In this document: positions 12,270 through 25,100 of the stretch, piece by piece | How positions within the stretch are numbered: position 1 is the first letter of the stretch | How the letters are laid out: the number at the start of each line of letters is the position of its first letter | Source of the DNA: Castor canadensis | Lineage: Eukaryota > Chordata > Mammalia > Rodentia > Castoridae | Length of the DNA stretch: 64,000 bases | Direction: 5' to 3' | NCBI RefSeq assembly: GCF_047511655.1 | Contig: NC_133395.1 | Span: forward strand, 147,922,318 to 147,986,317 | Notes under the pieces: generated by a model | The model's database searches: none | Told to the model about the DNA's origin: nothing | Seen by the model: the letters and a program-made list of their open reading frames with translations, nothing else | Position numbers and translations under genes: made by a program

Positions 12270-12830
12270 ACAAGTTAAAAGCAACAACACAATGCCATTT
12301 TGCATTGGTCTAACTACAAGTTTCGAAATACCACATGTTGACAAGGAGCTCCAGTGATCTGGTTCTATCTGAAGTGAACATCCTCACGGTGCTCTGATGG
12401 GGGATCGGATATGTTCACTAAATCAGAATCACATGTGCCGTGTGAGCACGCGTGTGTGCAGAGGACTGGGTGCTGGTGACAGACCTGCCTGAAGCAGGGA
12501 AAACAAACTTCATGTTCAATGGCAGTGTGGGACCATAAAGTGAAATGCACTACAGCAGGTAAAAAGAGTGACTGCTGAGCGTGACGTGGATAGATTCTGA
12601 AGAAGAAGAAGCCAAAGCATATGTGCAGAATGACACCGTCCGCGTTACAGGAAACTCTGGAAAGAGACCCTGTGTATTCTGCAATTGCAGAAACGTGTAT
12701 TTAGCTGCACAGAGAAAGGTGTGCAAGGATGTACTCCAAACCAACCAGGGCTGCTGCTGAGATTGGCCAGAAAAAGCAGTGACCTGCAGAGAGCAGTTTT
12801 CTTCACAGACTATGTTCATGTGTTATTCAC
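12270..12830 (+). repeat. Old LINE 3' relic
   Basis: Phrases such as 'caacacaatgccattttgca', 'atgttgacaaggagct' and 'actacagcaggtaaaaa' follow the order seen in 3' parts of ancient LINE elements. It is heavily diverged, with no coding capacity left. Family assignment and edges are uncertain. Confidence 0.4.
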
Positions 12831-13265
12831 AAATGGAAGGTGAGCAGGGAGGAGCTGTGGAGCACAGAGGCAGGCGGCATGCCGGGGTCATGCTGGGAGC
12901 TACTTGCTCAGACACTCAGCCCATCTTCTGAAGACCAGGTCTCTGCTTAGTCCTGAGGGGCCAGAGCCCGATGGCAGGAGGTAGTCTGGAGTCCAAAAAG
13001 CCCCCGTGAAGCTTGTCAAGCCTGGAAGTTTGTTCCTGAGCCTGGTGCTGGCTAGGGAGGAGGCAGCCAAGCCCCAGAAACAGATGGAGAAAGGGAGAGA
13101 TATAGAGACACAGAGAGAGACAGACAGACCGACAGAGGGTGGGGGATGGGGATGAGGGACAAAGCAGACATATACAGGGGAAGGGGAAGACAGAGTGAAA
13201 GAGACAGTTCAAAGCCAGCCCAGGGCCAATAGTTCAAAAGACTGTAGTTTGCTTTGCAAACTATA

Positions 13266-13328
13266 GGGCTGGTGGAGTGGCTCAGGTGGTAGACCCTGAG
13301 TTCAAACCTCAGTACTCAAAAGGAAAAA
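13266..13328 (+). repeat. tRNA-derived SINE fragment (beaver-type)
   Basis: The fragment begins gggctggtggagtggctcag and reaches ttcaaacctcagtactc, giving A-box-like and B-box-like parts of a tRNA-derived SINE. The A-rich tail runs into a GA repeat. The middle part (gagcgcctgcctagcaag) is missing, as in other short copies in this window. Confidence 0.75.
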
Positions 13329-13341
13329 AGGAGGGAGAGAG

Positions 13342-13389
<48 letters not shown>

Positions 13390-13391
13390 GC
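13329..13391. repeat. (GA)n microsatellite
   Basis: A nearly pure GA dinucleotide tract of about 60 bases grows from the tail of the preceding SINE, a common origin for such repeats. Confidence 0.95.
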
Positions 13392-15765
13392 AGGAGCGGC
13401 TCTGCCCCTGATGCGACTGGCAGGACTAGCAGCAATTAAAGCCCACAATTGATTCCCTGAGATGGCAAGGATTGTTTCCATGCAGAGAATTAAGGTTTTC
13501 CTCCAAGATGGAAATAAAGATTAATTTGCAATTTCCTTCCTCACTGCGCCTGTGGGAACAGCCTTGCCTAGAAGGGAGCTCAGCCCTGGCAGGTGCTGGG
13601 GAGGGGCTGTGGCTAGGCAGGTCCCAGCTCTGACCTGTGAGCCCCAGTGAGAACCATGGAGCCTCCGGGCCTTTCCAGCCAGTGGGGGGGCGGGGAACGA
13701 TGAGGCCCTGCCTGTGCTGGCCCCATACAGACCCCTGGGCACAACTCACCAGGTCCCATGCAGTCTGACATCCATATACCCCAAGCAGGGTTGGTGAGAA
13801 GCCCCCAGCACTGCTAGGTCTCTCTAGGCCCTCCAAGCACAGCCAGCTGGGCCCTGCCTGGAGCAGTGGCACACAGGGCTTCCCTGGAGAGATGAGAGGG
13901 ACCTTCCTGGGGAATACACACCTAGGAGAGGACTCCTCTCCTGCCTGGACTCCATGAACCACCACGGTGTCCCTCCCTGGGGCCCCAAGCCAGACACATA
14001 CATGCAGTCCAGAAACAGCAGGCCAGTACCTGGCCAGTCTCTACCACCTGAGCCTGTGGGACAGTGTGGCTCTTCACTCCTCAGAGAGGCCCTGTCCAGT
14101 CCTGGGAAAGCCAAGAAGGCTGCCCAAGGCCTTATCCCCAGTCCAGTGACTCCTTTCCAGACTCACTCTATATGAGCCTCTCGCAGAGGTGGTCCCCAGC
14201 TCAGCTGGGACCCGCAGGGCAACTTGAGCACAGCCTGCCCTGGGGCTAAGTTCTGGCCTGTGGGGACAACTGGCCTGGAGTGAGGAGCTGGTCAAGTCTG
14301 CACCCCCTCGGGGCTCCAGGGGTTCCGTGACCTGCACCCCACATCATCTCTGAGGCTGCCCACCCGGCCCATCAGGCTGTCCCTGTGCCTTGTCTGCCCA
14401 GTCAGCTGCAGGCAAAGGGCCTGGTGCTGCCCATGCCGTGCCCACTCCCCGGGGCTGTTCCCTAGAGTGACCTCTGAGTGACCCTGGCCTGCAGAGGCAG
14501 GAGAGTGAGTTTATGAGCAGCTGGCGCATTCCTCTGCAGCCTGGCCTATCTCACCATCGCGGCTGCAGGATGGAGGGGCCTCCTGCCCTCCTGAGACTTG
14601 GACCACCCCTCCCCAGTCCACCTGTGGCACCATGTGACAGTACCAGGGGACATCATCAGTCCTGCCTCCTGGCCCAACAGCTGCCACACCTCTGAGCCAA
14701 GCCTCTGCTCACCCAGGGACCAGGCTGGGATCAGTGTCTCAGGTCATGCAGAGTCCCTGAGATGACCACAAAGACCACCATGGTCAGCACAGAGCCCAGC
14801 CCTGGCCTGAGCTGTCTCTAGTGGGTCACAGTCCCATTGCTGGGCATGCAGATGTGCCTGTCCCCATGGCCCTAGGACAAGTGGGAAGACATGGAGCAGA
14901 GCCTGGCTCTGCTCCTCCCAAGCCAGCATGCCAGCCCCCAACCCCAACCCCCCTAGCAGATCCCAGGGAGCCCAGCACAGACCTCGGTGTGGCCTGGGTC
15001 CCCCGTGGGTGCCATGCAGGGGCAGGTGTACCTCGGTTTCTGTGCCAAGAGGGTCCTTGACTTTCCTAGGCAGAGAGGCTCAGGGTGGATCTGGCCCCAG
15101 GGGCCAGGCTCTGGGCTTTCTGGGGCCCTATGCTACATGGGCCCCATGCTGGGGTGGGCAGCCCCGAGACGACGGCAGGTGGCACAGCACAGCAGGCCAT
15201 AACTCAGACCTGGGGACCTAGGCCCTGAGACCTTCCTTTCACCCTGGGGGACCTTGAGTGCCCCAGCTGCTCTGGGATTCGAACCACTTGTTCACTGATT
15301 CCTTTGACCCATAATGGAACCCTTGCTTGGGCTGCACCCAGTCCAGGGCCCTGGGACAGCTTAAAACATCTGTCCTCTGAAAAGGGGCCCAAATGTGCTT
15401 GGCCATCTCAGGGAGAGTAGGCCTGGAGTTCTCCTAGGATGGAGGCCCAGCTTGGGGAGCCTTCCTGCAGGATCCCCCCATCTCGTCCCATCAGACCTGC
15501 TGGGGGCACTTGGTAATGAGCAGACTCACACTTTGCCCATCTGAAAGTCACTGGTCCCCAGTGGCCGCAGGACCCAGCGTGTGGTTCCCAGACTCCACAC
15601 CCACAGTGGCAGCCTTGCTTTTGACGAGCTGTGAGACCTTGAGTGAGAATCTCACCTTCTCTGTGCGCTAGGATCTGTGTTGCCGAGTAGTGATGAGATC
15701 AACAGGGGCACACAGCAGGCGCTCACTAGGTGCTTGGGAACACAGTCTGGATGTTTCTTAAAAAG
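13392..15765. other. Intergenic, no gene recognised
   Basis: This is GC-rich unique-looking sequence. A small AT-rich patch at about 13430-13545 contains attaaag, attgattccctgag and ttaatttgcaattt, and could be a minor conserved element. I see no coding exon or RNA gene. Confidence 0.5.
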
Positions 15766-15945
15766 TTGTCACTACCAAAAAGTGGAAGCAGCCCTGCTTA
15801 TCGACCGACGCTTATCAGCTGATGAATGGATAGCCAGACCGCAGTCTGCTCAGATGACAACGCTGTTGAGCAACGATCAATCATCTGAAGGTGAAGGGGC
15901 TGACTCCACGTTACCCGCCATGAACCGCGTGGCCTGAACTTTCAG
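15766..15945 (+). repeat. L1M-type LINE 3' relic
   Basis: The phrase 'accaaaaagtggaagcagcc', then 'gctgatgaatggatagcc', then 'gccatgaaccgcgtgg' follows the L1 3' order, in which 'aaaaggtggaagcaacc', 'gatgaatggataaac' and 'catggatgaaccttgagg' are the usual words. It is diverged, and unusually it is rich in CpG (see findings). Confidence 0.5.
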
Positions 15946-16095
15946 AACTCGGACCGAAGAGGCCGCAGCTGCGGGAGGCGAGGCAGTTTCTTGCAGGGGA
16001 AATTGTAGGGACCGACGCCATCTGTGGACAGAAGGGTCGTACGTGAATCGCACATACGGGATTATACCTCAGCAAAGCTGTGAAGAAGCAAAACC

Positions 16096-16172
16096 AGGGC
16101 TGGGGTGCTGCTCAGTAGTGGACACTTGCCTCGTGCCCGGGCCTGTGCTCCATCCCCAGTAACAAAAAAACT
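16096..16172 (+). repeat. ID-like tRNA-derived SINE
   Basis: The copy runs agggctggggtgctgctcag to ctccatccccagtaac and ends in an A-rich tail. The layout gctgggg-ctcag-cacttgcc-ccccagt is that of rodent ID-type, tRNA-Ala-derived SINEs. Confidence 0.7.
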
Positions 16173-19150
16173 GGCAAAGTCTCTGTGCCTGTCCCTCTCT
16201 GCCTCAGAGCCACCCTGTGCCACTTGGTTCTGGGTCAGAGCCTCAGCTCGTGGAGGACAAGTGCCCTTTCTCAGGTCGGGGACAAGGGGGTGTGTGACTT
16301 GGACCTTTGGAGGGCAGGAACAACACCCAGAAATGCACACGTGCACACTTCCACGCTCAGTCCTGGCACCTGGAGGCCTCCAGGCCTCTGCAGAATCCAC
16401 TGTCCACTGAGCTGCAAGAGAGGCAGTGAGTTCCACGGCAAAAATCGCTTTGTTGCTATCTTGTAACTGTTTAATGATTTATCTTTCTATTAAGGAAAAG
16501 TACAAACATAAAAACACACAGGAAACATCTGACATACCGCACCCCAACGCCTGCACCCGCCAAGTCTGCAGCAGCACAAGGCAGGTCCGCAGCAAGCGAG
16601 GGCCTGGGTGGGCTCCCCTTGGAGCTCCTGGCTACTGCCACCATCTTGTCCCTTGCCCCATCCCCCCACCTCTGCTCCTGCTCTCACCGGGGTCGTTCCA
16701 GCTCCAGTACAGGACTTGCAGGGCCCTTTGGGCAGACCAATCAGGTCTCAGTGCCAGCTGCCCCTCTGGCCCAGAGCTGCAGGACCGAGGCCCTCCCTGG
16801 CCTGAGAGTCCCCACTGCTCCATCACTGCTTGTCAAGCCATTGCTTGTTAAATACAGTAATAATAATAATTTTTAAAAAAAAACAACCTTTAAACAAACA
16901 GTTCCATGCGTTCTGAACACGCCCAGTCATGTACCCTCTAGGGGCAGAACACAGAACCTCTGCCCCTCCCGATGGCTAGCTCCTGGCCAGCACTGAGCCC
17001 CATCCTCTCTGGATGCGCCTTCTTTGCAGAACTCCCTGCATTTGGCACCTGTCCCTGCACTGGTACCTGAGTGCCACAGACCCCGTGGCTGCTGCATGGC
17101 TGTCCACAGTGCAAATAGCCATTGTGGGCTTGTCTGACCCTGCTGAGGGATGCTGGCCTGGCTCCAGTTCTGGTGATGTTAACAAAGCCACCAGCAACAT
17201 CCCTTGTGGGATTTTGTGTGAATGTAGCTCTCCTTCCTCTGCAGTGAGCACCTAGCTGGGGCCGTTCATGGGGGTGACAGCAGGTGTGTAAGTAACGGCT
17301 GAGGGTAACTGCCCGCAACTCCTGTGTATGTGGTTGTCCCACTGGGAAGAAAGCTGTACCTCCACCTAACACATTTTTATTCTTCAATCAACGCATTCTC
17401 ATCAGATACCCACTTAGGACCCGCCTCGCACTAGACCAGGATGAGTGTAGCCAAGATGGCCAGCCCATGGACAGCAGATAAGAACACACAGGGCCTGGCC
17501 AACTGTTTGTTGATTCGGGATCTGGGGTATGGAGCAGGGTGATGCAGGCAGAGTCAGGGATGGCCTTCTGCTGAGGCACGTGTGAGCTGGGACTGAGGAG
17601 AACGACAGTGGCCAGTTCAAATCCCAAGAGAAAGGATTCCAGGCCAGGGACCAAGCAATTGCAAAGGACCCGAGGTGGGTATGTCCTGTTAGGATGCTAT
17701 CACTCAGATTGCACTGGGAGCACTGAAAACCTCAGATACATAGTTCTATTTATTTTCACAGCAACTCCCCACAGGAGGGGCCATTGTCACCCCAGCTTAC
17801 AGCTGAGCGCCTCTGAGGTCGCCTCTCTCAGGGCACAGGACAAGAGCAGCAGAGCTAGGATTTGTGCCCAGTGGTGTGTGGTCCTGGGCAGGTCTCCGGC
17901 CCTCTCTGAGTTTCTCCTTTCCCATCTGTAAATGAGGGTTGGCATTGTTTTTCCTGTAGCCCCTAATGAGTCTGGTGGGATGGGGTGCAAGAAATGTCCT
18001 GGCAGGCTGGTGCCACTGTGGACAGCGGATGTTGGGACAGTACAGAGTCACAGCCAACGTCAGGAGCCTGCTCTGCACTGCCCCCAGCTGCCGACAGAGG
18101 GCAGGCGCGGTGCAGCCTCCGCCATGGTCCACGGGGGCGGCTGGGCGCTTGGCTCCTGGGGAAGAGGGGAGACCAGGGATGCCGCCCAGCCTGAGACCTG
18201 GTGGGGGGAGAGGAGGGCTTGCGGTCCCACTCCCGTCCAACCCCTCCCAGCCACTGAGCCCCGCCAGAGTCACCAATCTGCCACAGCCGGCCAGGTCCCC
18301 ATCCTTGTGGTGTGGTGAGTGGAGCCCAGGTGTCAAAGGCTCAGCTTGAAAGAAGGATCCAGGGCCCCAGGATTTGTTTGCTATACGGCTCACATGCTGG
18401 AATGACAGTATTTTGGGTGCACTGGGTTAAACAAAATATGAGAATTAATTTTTCACTTTTTAAAGATGTGGCTATTAAAATTCTATGTTATATCTTGGCC
18501 TCACAGCTGTGGTTTGCATCTGTTCACAGGGCCGAGACTCACCTAAGTTCTGAGACTCCATTTCACCCCACGGAACCCTCCCCAGGAGACCTGTGGTTAC
18601 CTGCTGCTCAGATGGAGAAACCGAGGCTGTAAGGGGCAACATGATGGCTGAGGACCCATTGTGGCATGTCACACAGTGCCATCCAGTGCCCGGGCAAGCT
18701 GCCCATGGACACGCGTAACAAGGAAGGCAGGTGACAGGTGTATGTAACAGGAAAAGACTACACACTGACCACATGTGTAGTATGGTTCTGTGAGCCACAG
18801 GGTCAGAACACAGACCCTCTGCCCCTCCTGACGCCAGCCCCTGGCCAACTGGGGCACATGCAAATGTCACCCACTGTGTGCATCGATCTCGTGACAGCAT
18901 CCACACTGCTGCGCCCGGGCCCTGCTCACACCCACGCACACGTGCCCACAGGTGCACTGACCGGCGAGGCACAGCAGCGTGGTCCAAGCACCACGTGGAG
19001 ATTTTGGGGCCTGCTGCGGGCAGGACTGGGCCCCCCGGGCCCCCCAGGGTCTGGACATTGGGGCCTGGTCGAGGCCCCGTCTGTGCTGTGAGCCTCTGCC
19101 CTCTGCCGTGTGCCCTGTCCACCAGCGGCCACCTCTGCAGGGCCAGCTCC
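16173..19150. other. Intergenic, no gene recognised
   Basis: Mixed sequence with an AT-rich old-repeat-like patch at 16430-16530, a short A-rich run near 16855-16890 and a MIR-like fragment at 17840-17950. No coding or RNA gene is supported. Confidence 0.5.
17840..17950 (+). repeat. MIR SINE relic
   Basis: The run 'tcctgggcaggtctccggcc', then 'tctgagtttctcctttcccatctgtaaatgagg' carries the core words of the mammalian-wide MIR element, including the 'cctcatctgtaaaatggg' block. The edges are approximate. Confidence 0.6.
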
Positions 19151-19400
19151 TGGCTACAGGGCATTTGCATAAAGCTTCTGGAGCCTGAGATCACATTACA
19201 TGGAGCCCTGATGATAATCTTTGTTGAAATAATATTTAACACATGCTGCACTTTTAATTAACTATCTGAATAATCTCAAATTAATACCAGAGCTTTAAAA
19301 ATAAGTTTTCATTTTCGCGTTTGGTAACATAATAGCAGCCCGGCTGGTCCATTTCCCCCTCCTTTGATTTAATTAAAAGCTCTTTTGTGTGTCCTTTGTC
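19150..19400. promoter_or_regulatory. Candidate enhancer: AT-rich island with octamer and homeodomain sites
   Basis: A 250-base AT-rich block sits abruptly in GC-rich DNA. It has ATTTGCAT (POU octamer) at 19163-19170, several TAATTA/TTAATTAA cores around 19253-19262 and 19367-19376, and a cctttgat TCF-like core near 19360. It matches no repeat that I recognise. The motif-dense AT-rich structure is typical of developmental non-coding elements near transcription factor genes; this is inference. Confidence 0.4.
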
Positions 19401-19817
19401 ACTTCAGAAATGGACAAAAGCCCCCATGTGGGCATTCGAGCTCCTGGCTCAGGGTCCAGGTCCGAGGCACGACCAGGGTGGGGTGGCTTAGGGGTTTTGA
19501 GGTAGGGTCCTCCACTGAGGCCAGGCCTGGCTCCAGCAGTGGCACCAAGGGAGGTCACTGTGACCCACATCTCACACATTTGCACAGGGACTCCACTCCC
19601 TGGGGGCTGCAGGCTCACCCCACCTGCAGGAAGGTGTGCATATGTCACTCATGGTTGCGCATGACGGTTAGGGTTTGACAACAGAAGCCACTCTGGGCTT
19701 GGGGTCAGCAATTCACATTGTGGATCTAGATGTGAGAAGACCAGGGGTCCATGTAGCCCTGGCCCAACCCTCATCCTCTCTACCTCTGAATGGGCTTATA
19801 TGCAAGTGTGACTGTCT

Positions 19818-19819
19818 GC

Positions 19820-19867
<48 letters not shown>

Positions 19868-19990
19868 CTTTATCTTTCTGTCTTTCCATCTCTGTGTTTC
19901 TCTAGTCTGTCTCCATCTCTGACTTCTCTTTCTGTCTCTCCATCTCTCTGTCTCTCTGTCTGTCTCTGACTCTCTCTCTCTGTGTCACCT
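19818..19990. repeat. (TC)n-rich simple repeat
   Basis: A pure TC dinucleotide run of about 50 bases near 19824-19866 is followed by degenerate TCTG/TCTC units to about 19985. Confidence 0.95.
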
Positions 19991-21014
19991 TGTCTATCAC
20001 AGACTTAATGCTTCTATACGCAGCCAGATAGGCAGCTCCTAGCGCTAGACCACTCCTCCTGGTGACTCTGCTGTCACAATGGATAGTGTCCACCCAGGTC
20101 TACTAGCTCCTGGCAGGGGAGGACTGCCGTTCCCGGCATCTTTGCCCAACCCTGGAGAGCCAAGAGCGTCTCCTCCAGACCAGAAACAGGCTGAAGGTGG
20201 CTTCCTCCTGCACACAGCCCAGTGAGCCTGGAAGGAAACTGAGTCCATGACAGCCTTCGTTTACCTGACAGGTGAGGCTGGTGGGCATCTCTGTGCAGGG
20301 TAGACCAAAGGCCCTTGAAAACTGTGGGGGGGGGGGTGCGAGGTAGACCCCCACACACATGAGCCTGGAAGGTTGATGGGTTTGGGACCAGGAAGGCCCA
20401 GCTGGGCAGAGGGCCATGCCTCCCTGGGAGATGAGGTGGACGGGACAAGCCCTGAGGCTGCCAGGCCAGCAATGGAAATGGCCACCTCCTTCATTTTCCC
20501 ATGTCAAGCTCACTTGTTTGGTCAAGAAACGGTGAGGGGCTAGATGTGTTGAAAGAAATACTGAGCCCTGTGGCCACAGGGCGGTGACTGTGAGAGGGTC
20601 CTTGTCCTCTCCACTGGTGCACTCAGGTAAAGATGGCCACATGAGTGTCCTGCCCAGTGCTACTGTCAGGAGAGTGGCCAGGAAGGGTCATGTGAACAGG
20701 GGAGGAGGGGTGGCATCTGTGAGGTTGTCATAGAAAGACTCCTGGGCTGCAGTGGCTGAAGCCACCTAGGCCTTGCCTGGAGCCCCTGTCCTGGGACCCA
20801 GAGCTCCACCAGCAGGGCCAGGTCCTGGGATCTGCAGCCCGGGGGGCAGCCTCCCCACCCCCATCCAGTCCTTTCTGGCTCAGACTGGCCAGCAAGTCCA
20901 GTCAGCAGGGGCCCAGCCATTCCCTACCCCAAGGGCCGCCCGGAGGGACCTGCCAGCCCATTCCTATCCACCCCGCCCAGGCCGGTGAAGACTGGCTGGG
21001 CTACTCCGGCACCA

Positions 21015-21365
21015 TGTCACACACACAAACAGTGTCACCATTTTATACAGATGCATGCAGTCACAGACAAGAAGTGGCACAGAACCAGCACTGGGCATCA
21101 ATCACCCCACCAAAGCCTCACTGTACACACGTGATCATTCACAGACACATGCACTCACATGGGTGTACAGTCACTCATTATCACAGCCACATGCACTGGA
21201 ATATACATGGATGGTCACTCGTACATGTCTGGTCACTGGTAGCCACACACATTCATAATTATACAATGGTCAGTCACACACGGTCACAAACACAGTCACT
21301 CTCTTACGAATGTGATCACACAGACACCCAAGTCAACCCACACGGCATCACACAGGCTCCCGCTC
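21015..21365. repeat. Degenerate CACA/GTCAC tandem repeat
   Basis: Words such as tcacaca, cacagtcac, gtcactc and acatgcac recur imperfectly for about 350 bases, giving a purine-poor minisatellite-like tract. The open frame through it is a by-product of composition. Confidence 0.6.
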
Positions 21366-21544
21366 AGGTGACAGACCCCACAGGTGCAGTGGCCTCCACT
21401 GGGTGGACTCCTGAAGTCCCACCACTGGCCTCTACCTAGGCAGCCAACCAGGGAGGCCACCCATAGGGGCAAAGCTGAGCACTTGCTGCACACTGGAAGC
21501 TGAGCACAAGCTCCAGGGTCTCACGAGTTTCACAGATGGGTGAA

Positions 21545-21640
21545 ACTGTGGAGGGGACACAGGCTCAGAGAAGTGACTTAAACTCAAGGTCACACAGCAA
21601 GGAGCAAAAGCAGCTGGGCCTGGATGCTAGGATGTACGGT
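21545..21640 (-). repeat. MIR-family relic
   Basis: The plus strand reads gaggctcagagaagtgact-like words, then aaggtcacacagcaagg, then gggcctggatgctagg. This is the reverse of the MIR 3' core. It is diverged and short. Confidence 0.5.
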
Positions 21641-22004
21641 GAGGCCTGCGGAGAGCAGGGAACCAGGCCCGAGGCTCATGGGCAGGGAGGGGCAGGGCTG
21701 CTTCAGGAACTACAGGAGGCAGTGCCTGCCAGAAGTCTTGGGCCCCAGGCCTGTGGCGAGAGCCCAGGAGCTGAGGACATGAGCACAGCAGTGGGGAAAG
21801 GGCTCACTGAGCTGCTCCCCAGGCCCGATTTTGCTGGAAAAGCTACAAGTGTGGACTTTTGCACAAGAGCTCCTGATTTTTAAATGATTCAAATGATCCA
21901 ATTTTTTTTTTCCCCCTGAAACTGTTCAAACTACACAACACCTGCCTTAGGGCCAAAGCCAGCATGGGAGCTGCTTGTGTGAGGCCTCACTGGGAAGGAA
22001 GGCC

Positions 22005-22150
22005 CTGGATTCAAGTTCTGAATTCTATACTTTGGAGCCGTGCCACCCTGGGCAAGTTCCTTGTTCTCCTGGTACCTAAGGGGCCTCATCCATACAGTGG
22101 AGATAACAGTGCCTACATTGCAGGGTGACCATGGAGAACATGACTTAATG
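22005..22150 (+). repeat. MIR SINE relic
   Basis: The sequence from 'ggattcaagttctgaattc' through 'ccctgggcaagttcc' and 'acagtggagataacagtgcc' follows the MIR consensus order. The GATA-like core at about 22101 belongs to this element. Confidence 0.65.
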
Positions 22151-25100
22151 AACTCCTTAATTCAGCAAATAGGTACTGAACACCTACTGGTACCAGGGAC
22201 CACACTAGGTTTGGGGTCACAACAGCCAGCAAAGTCTCCGCCTTGGTGCACAGGGGAGAAACAAAGCAAGGAGAGTTGAAGAAGGATATCGACCTTGTAG
22301 ACCAAGGCTAGGGTGTCACACTGAGGAAGGGGCTGAGGCCCCCACGTCCATGGGCACTTGTTTGGCTGTTTCCAGGGTTCGGGGAGAAGGAGCAGGAGCT
22401 GCCAGGCGGATGTGGATCTGGGAGGGACAGCTGGCTCCCTGGACATGCAGGAGAGCCTCTGGGGAGGGGTTCTGAAGAGAGGACCCTCTGGAGACCCTGC
22501 CTTGGGCGCCCAGCTGGGCCAGGATGGGGACAGAGAAACTAAACATTTCCAGTGCCAGGAAAGGGCTCCCCTCCTGGAAGCAGCTCCAACACCCAGGCCC
22601 AGGGAGGGGACACCTGGGGAGCCCAGGCCAGGTCCCCCAGGGGCCTGAAGGGTCTAGGATGTAGGGGACTCAGACCTCGGGCTTTCCCCTCCCCCTAGCT
22701 CTCGCTGGGCGCCTCCCCCTCCCCCTCACCACCTGCGGGGTCGGTCAGATCCGGGCCTTTGTCCTGCATCCCAGCCCAAGACCCTGCATGGCGCCCCCCA
22801 AGCAAACACAGCTGAGCGCCCGCTTGCTCGCGTGCCACCCCCCACCCGCCCCCAAATCTCCAGGCCGCTGGGTTGGGCGGAGGCTTAGCGGGGCAGCTGC
22901 GGGCCTGGCCTGGCGGGCGGGGCTCCTGGAGGCCCTTGGTGCCCCCCGTCTCCCGCCTTTGTCATGCAGATAGGCTGCTGGCTGCTGGCCTTGTGCTGCT
23001 GCTCACCCAGTGCCATCCACTCACAGCTGACCTGGGGGTAGGGACAGCCTCACTCCCAACCCTGGCCAGGAGCAGGGAAGGTCCCCTCAGGCTGCCCTAG
23101 GATCCAGTCTCTGCCCCAGTGCTGGTGATGTGCCCAAGTCCCTGGGTTTCTGTGCCCATCTTCTTGTTTATACCAGCCTAAAGAGGCTCACATCCATGGA
23201 CCTGGAGCCCAGGCTGGGGTTTACCTGCTGAGGGTGGAGGGCATATTTGGGAAGCAGCCTGTGTCCCTCCCACAGGGATCCAGTCCAGCCAGACTGTAGA
23301 GCAGGTCCTAACAGCTGCCCAGAGACCTCTGCCCACTTTGGGTATGAGGACTGCCTGGAGGAGGAGGGACTGGGGGTGGCTGGGCTGCAAGCCTGGCTCT
23401 GTGCTTCCCAGCTGCTGGCCTCGTAGGTGCTGGCAGCACTGGTGCCCAGGCTGGGGTGCCAGACTCCCCCATCCTGATCCAGCCTGAGGTTCTGGCTGCT
23501 CTTATGCTAGCCTGGGGGAGGACAGCAGGGGGTGGAGGGTCTTGCTAGGGATCAGAGCAAAGATTCTTCAGGACAGGTGAGCTACTGGGGAGTCACTGAA
23601 CACCTCACTCGGGCCTGGGCCAGACCTGGGGGTCAGCCCTACAGCTGACACCAGGCTGGCCACGTAGGGCCCCAGGAGCACCGCTTTCCCCACTTCGCAG
23701 AGATCTATGAGCACCAGTAGCCTCCCTCTTGTCTTTGCCTGCAGAGAATGGAGGACAGAAAGCCGTACCAGGAGGTGCAGACAAGACATGACCATCCCAG
23801 TTTCCACCTGGAAGCCTCCCCAGAAGTATAGCTGTGCAGACAGATGTCTGTGTCCAAGCTGTGTGGTCCTAGACGACTGCCCCAACCCCTCCGAACCTGT
23901 TTCCTCATCTGCTTATGGATGCAACAACAGCAACACGACCTCCGAGGGGTGCATAAGGCCACACGGGTTCTGTGCTTGCCCTCAGGCGTACAGCACCAGA
24001 CAGGTTTGCTTAAAGAAAAAGCAGATGTTATGCCATGGTGGGTACTGAACAGTGCTTGCCAACAGAAGACAGAGCCTCTCTGGGCCTCCGTCTTCCTCTG
24101 AACAAAGAAGTGGGCCTTGGGTGACCTAAGCCTTCTCCGAGACCTCACTTGCGACCAGTTGTGGCTGTCCCAGGCTCAGGGTAGGCAGCTAATGGGAAAG
24201 AGACATCACTAGATTCAGCCTTGCCTGGCACAGGTTGGGAGGGAGTGGGCAGGGCTTAGCACCTCCACCTGGGCCTACTACTCTGTAGGAAAGGCCAAGG
24301 GATGGGGGTTGTCTCGCACCCCCCAGGAGGGGCCTTGCAGCCAGATCCAGTTTCTGGCAGGACTGGTTAGTCCAGGTGGCCCTGGATGGATGGGCAGTGA
24401 GATAAAGCCTAGACAGATTGGCCTGGGGGCGGGCACTGGGCAGACGGGTGGTGGGGCCCAGCTCAAGTCAGAGGTGGGGTGTGCTGGTCTTGTTATCCCA
24501 GCTACTGGCACTAGCTTTGGGGGGACCACATAGGTGCCCTGTCCAAACATCTCTTCCTGTCTGCAGGGAGAGGTGACACTGAGCAGAGTGGCCTGGCCAG
24601 GCTGACCAGGGTGGACTGTGGCACAGAGGAACAGGATAGGCTGAGGGTGCCCTGAGTGAGGCCGTGTGGGATTCCAGGCAGCAGTGGCACCATCTTACTT
24701 AACTCTGTCTCTTTCTCTGTTGGACGTTCTAAGAGCCCCAGCCTGGGAGGGTGGGCTTGCCCTCCTGGGCTTGGTTCTCATTCTTCTGAACCGGGATGTG
24801 GACACAGCTGGGCTCTTGGCCGGCATGGGTCAGCATGCCCTTGGTCTGTACAGCTCTCCTCACTTGTGCACTTCCCTCTCCCAGTGGCTCCACTAGGCTC
24901 TGGATGGGAGCTCAGACAGCAGGTCTATTCCACAGGTGCCCTCGCCTGGCACCCCATTAGGGCTCTGTGTCCTGCCTTAGTGGCCAGTTGGGGAGACACC
25001 ACAGCCTTGGTCAGGGCCTGCAGAATGTGGACAGCCTTCCAAGCCAGCGACTTATTTCTACGTCTGCTCACTCCACCACCCCACATGGCCTCAGTGACCC

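Larger units (their letters stand above)
4798..12270. other. Intergenic: EEFSEC to first L1 relic
   Basis: No gene is supported here. The sequence is mostly GC-rich and unpunctuated, with a MIR-like fragment near 6500-6560. AT-rich islands at 5260-5520, 7070-7190 and 7860-7950, and a GATA pair near 10030-10080, look like candidate regulatory elements and are listed separately. The many short open frames are random in composition. Confidence 0.6.

Noticed and set aside
22101-22107. GATA core (agataac) considered as part of an enhancer
   Set aside because: It lies inside a MIR relic and is a consensus word of that element.
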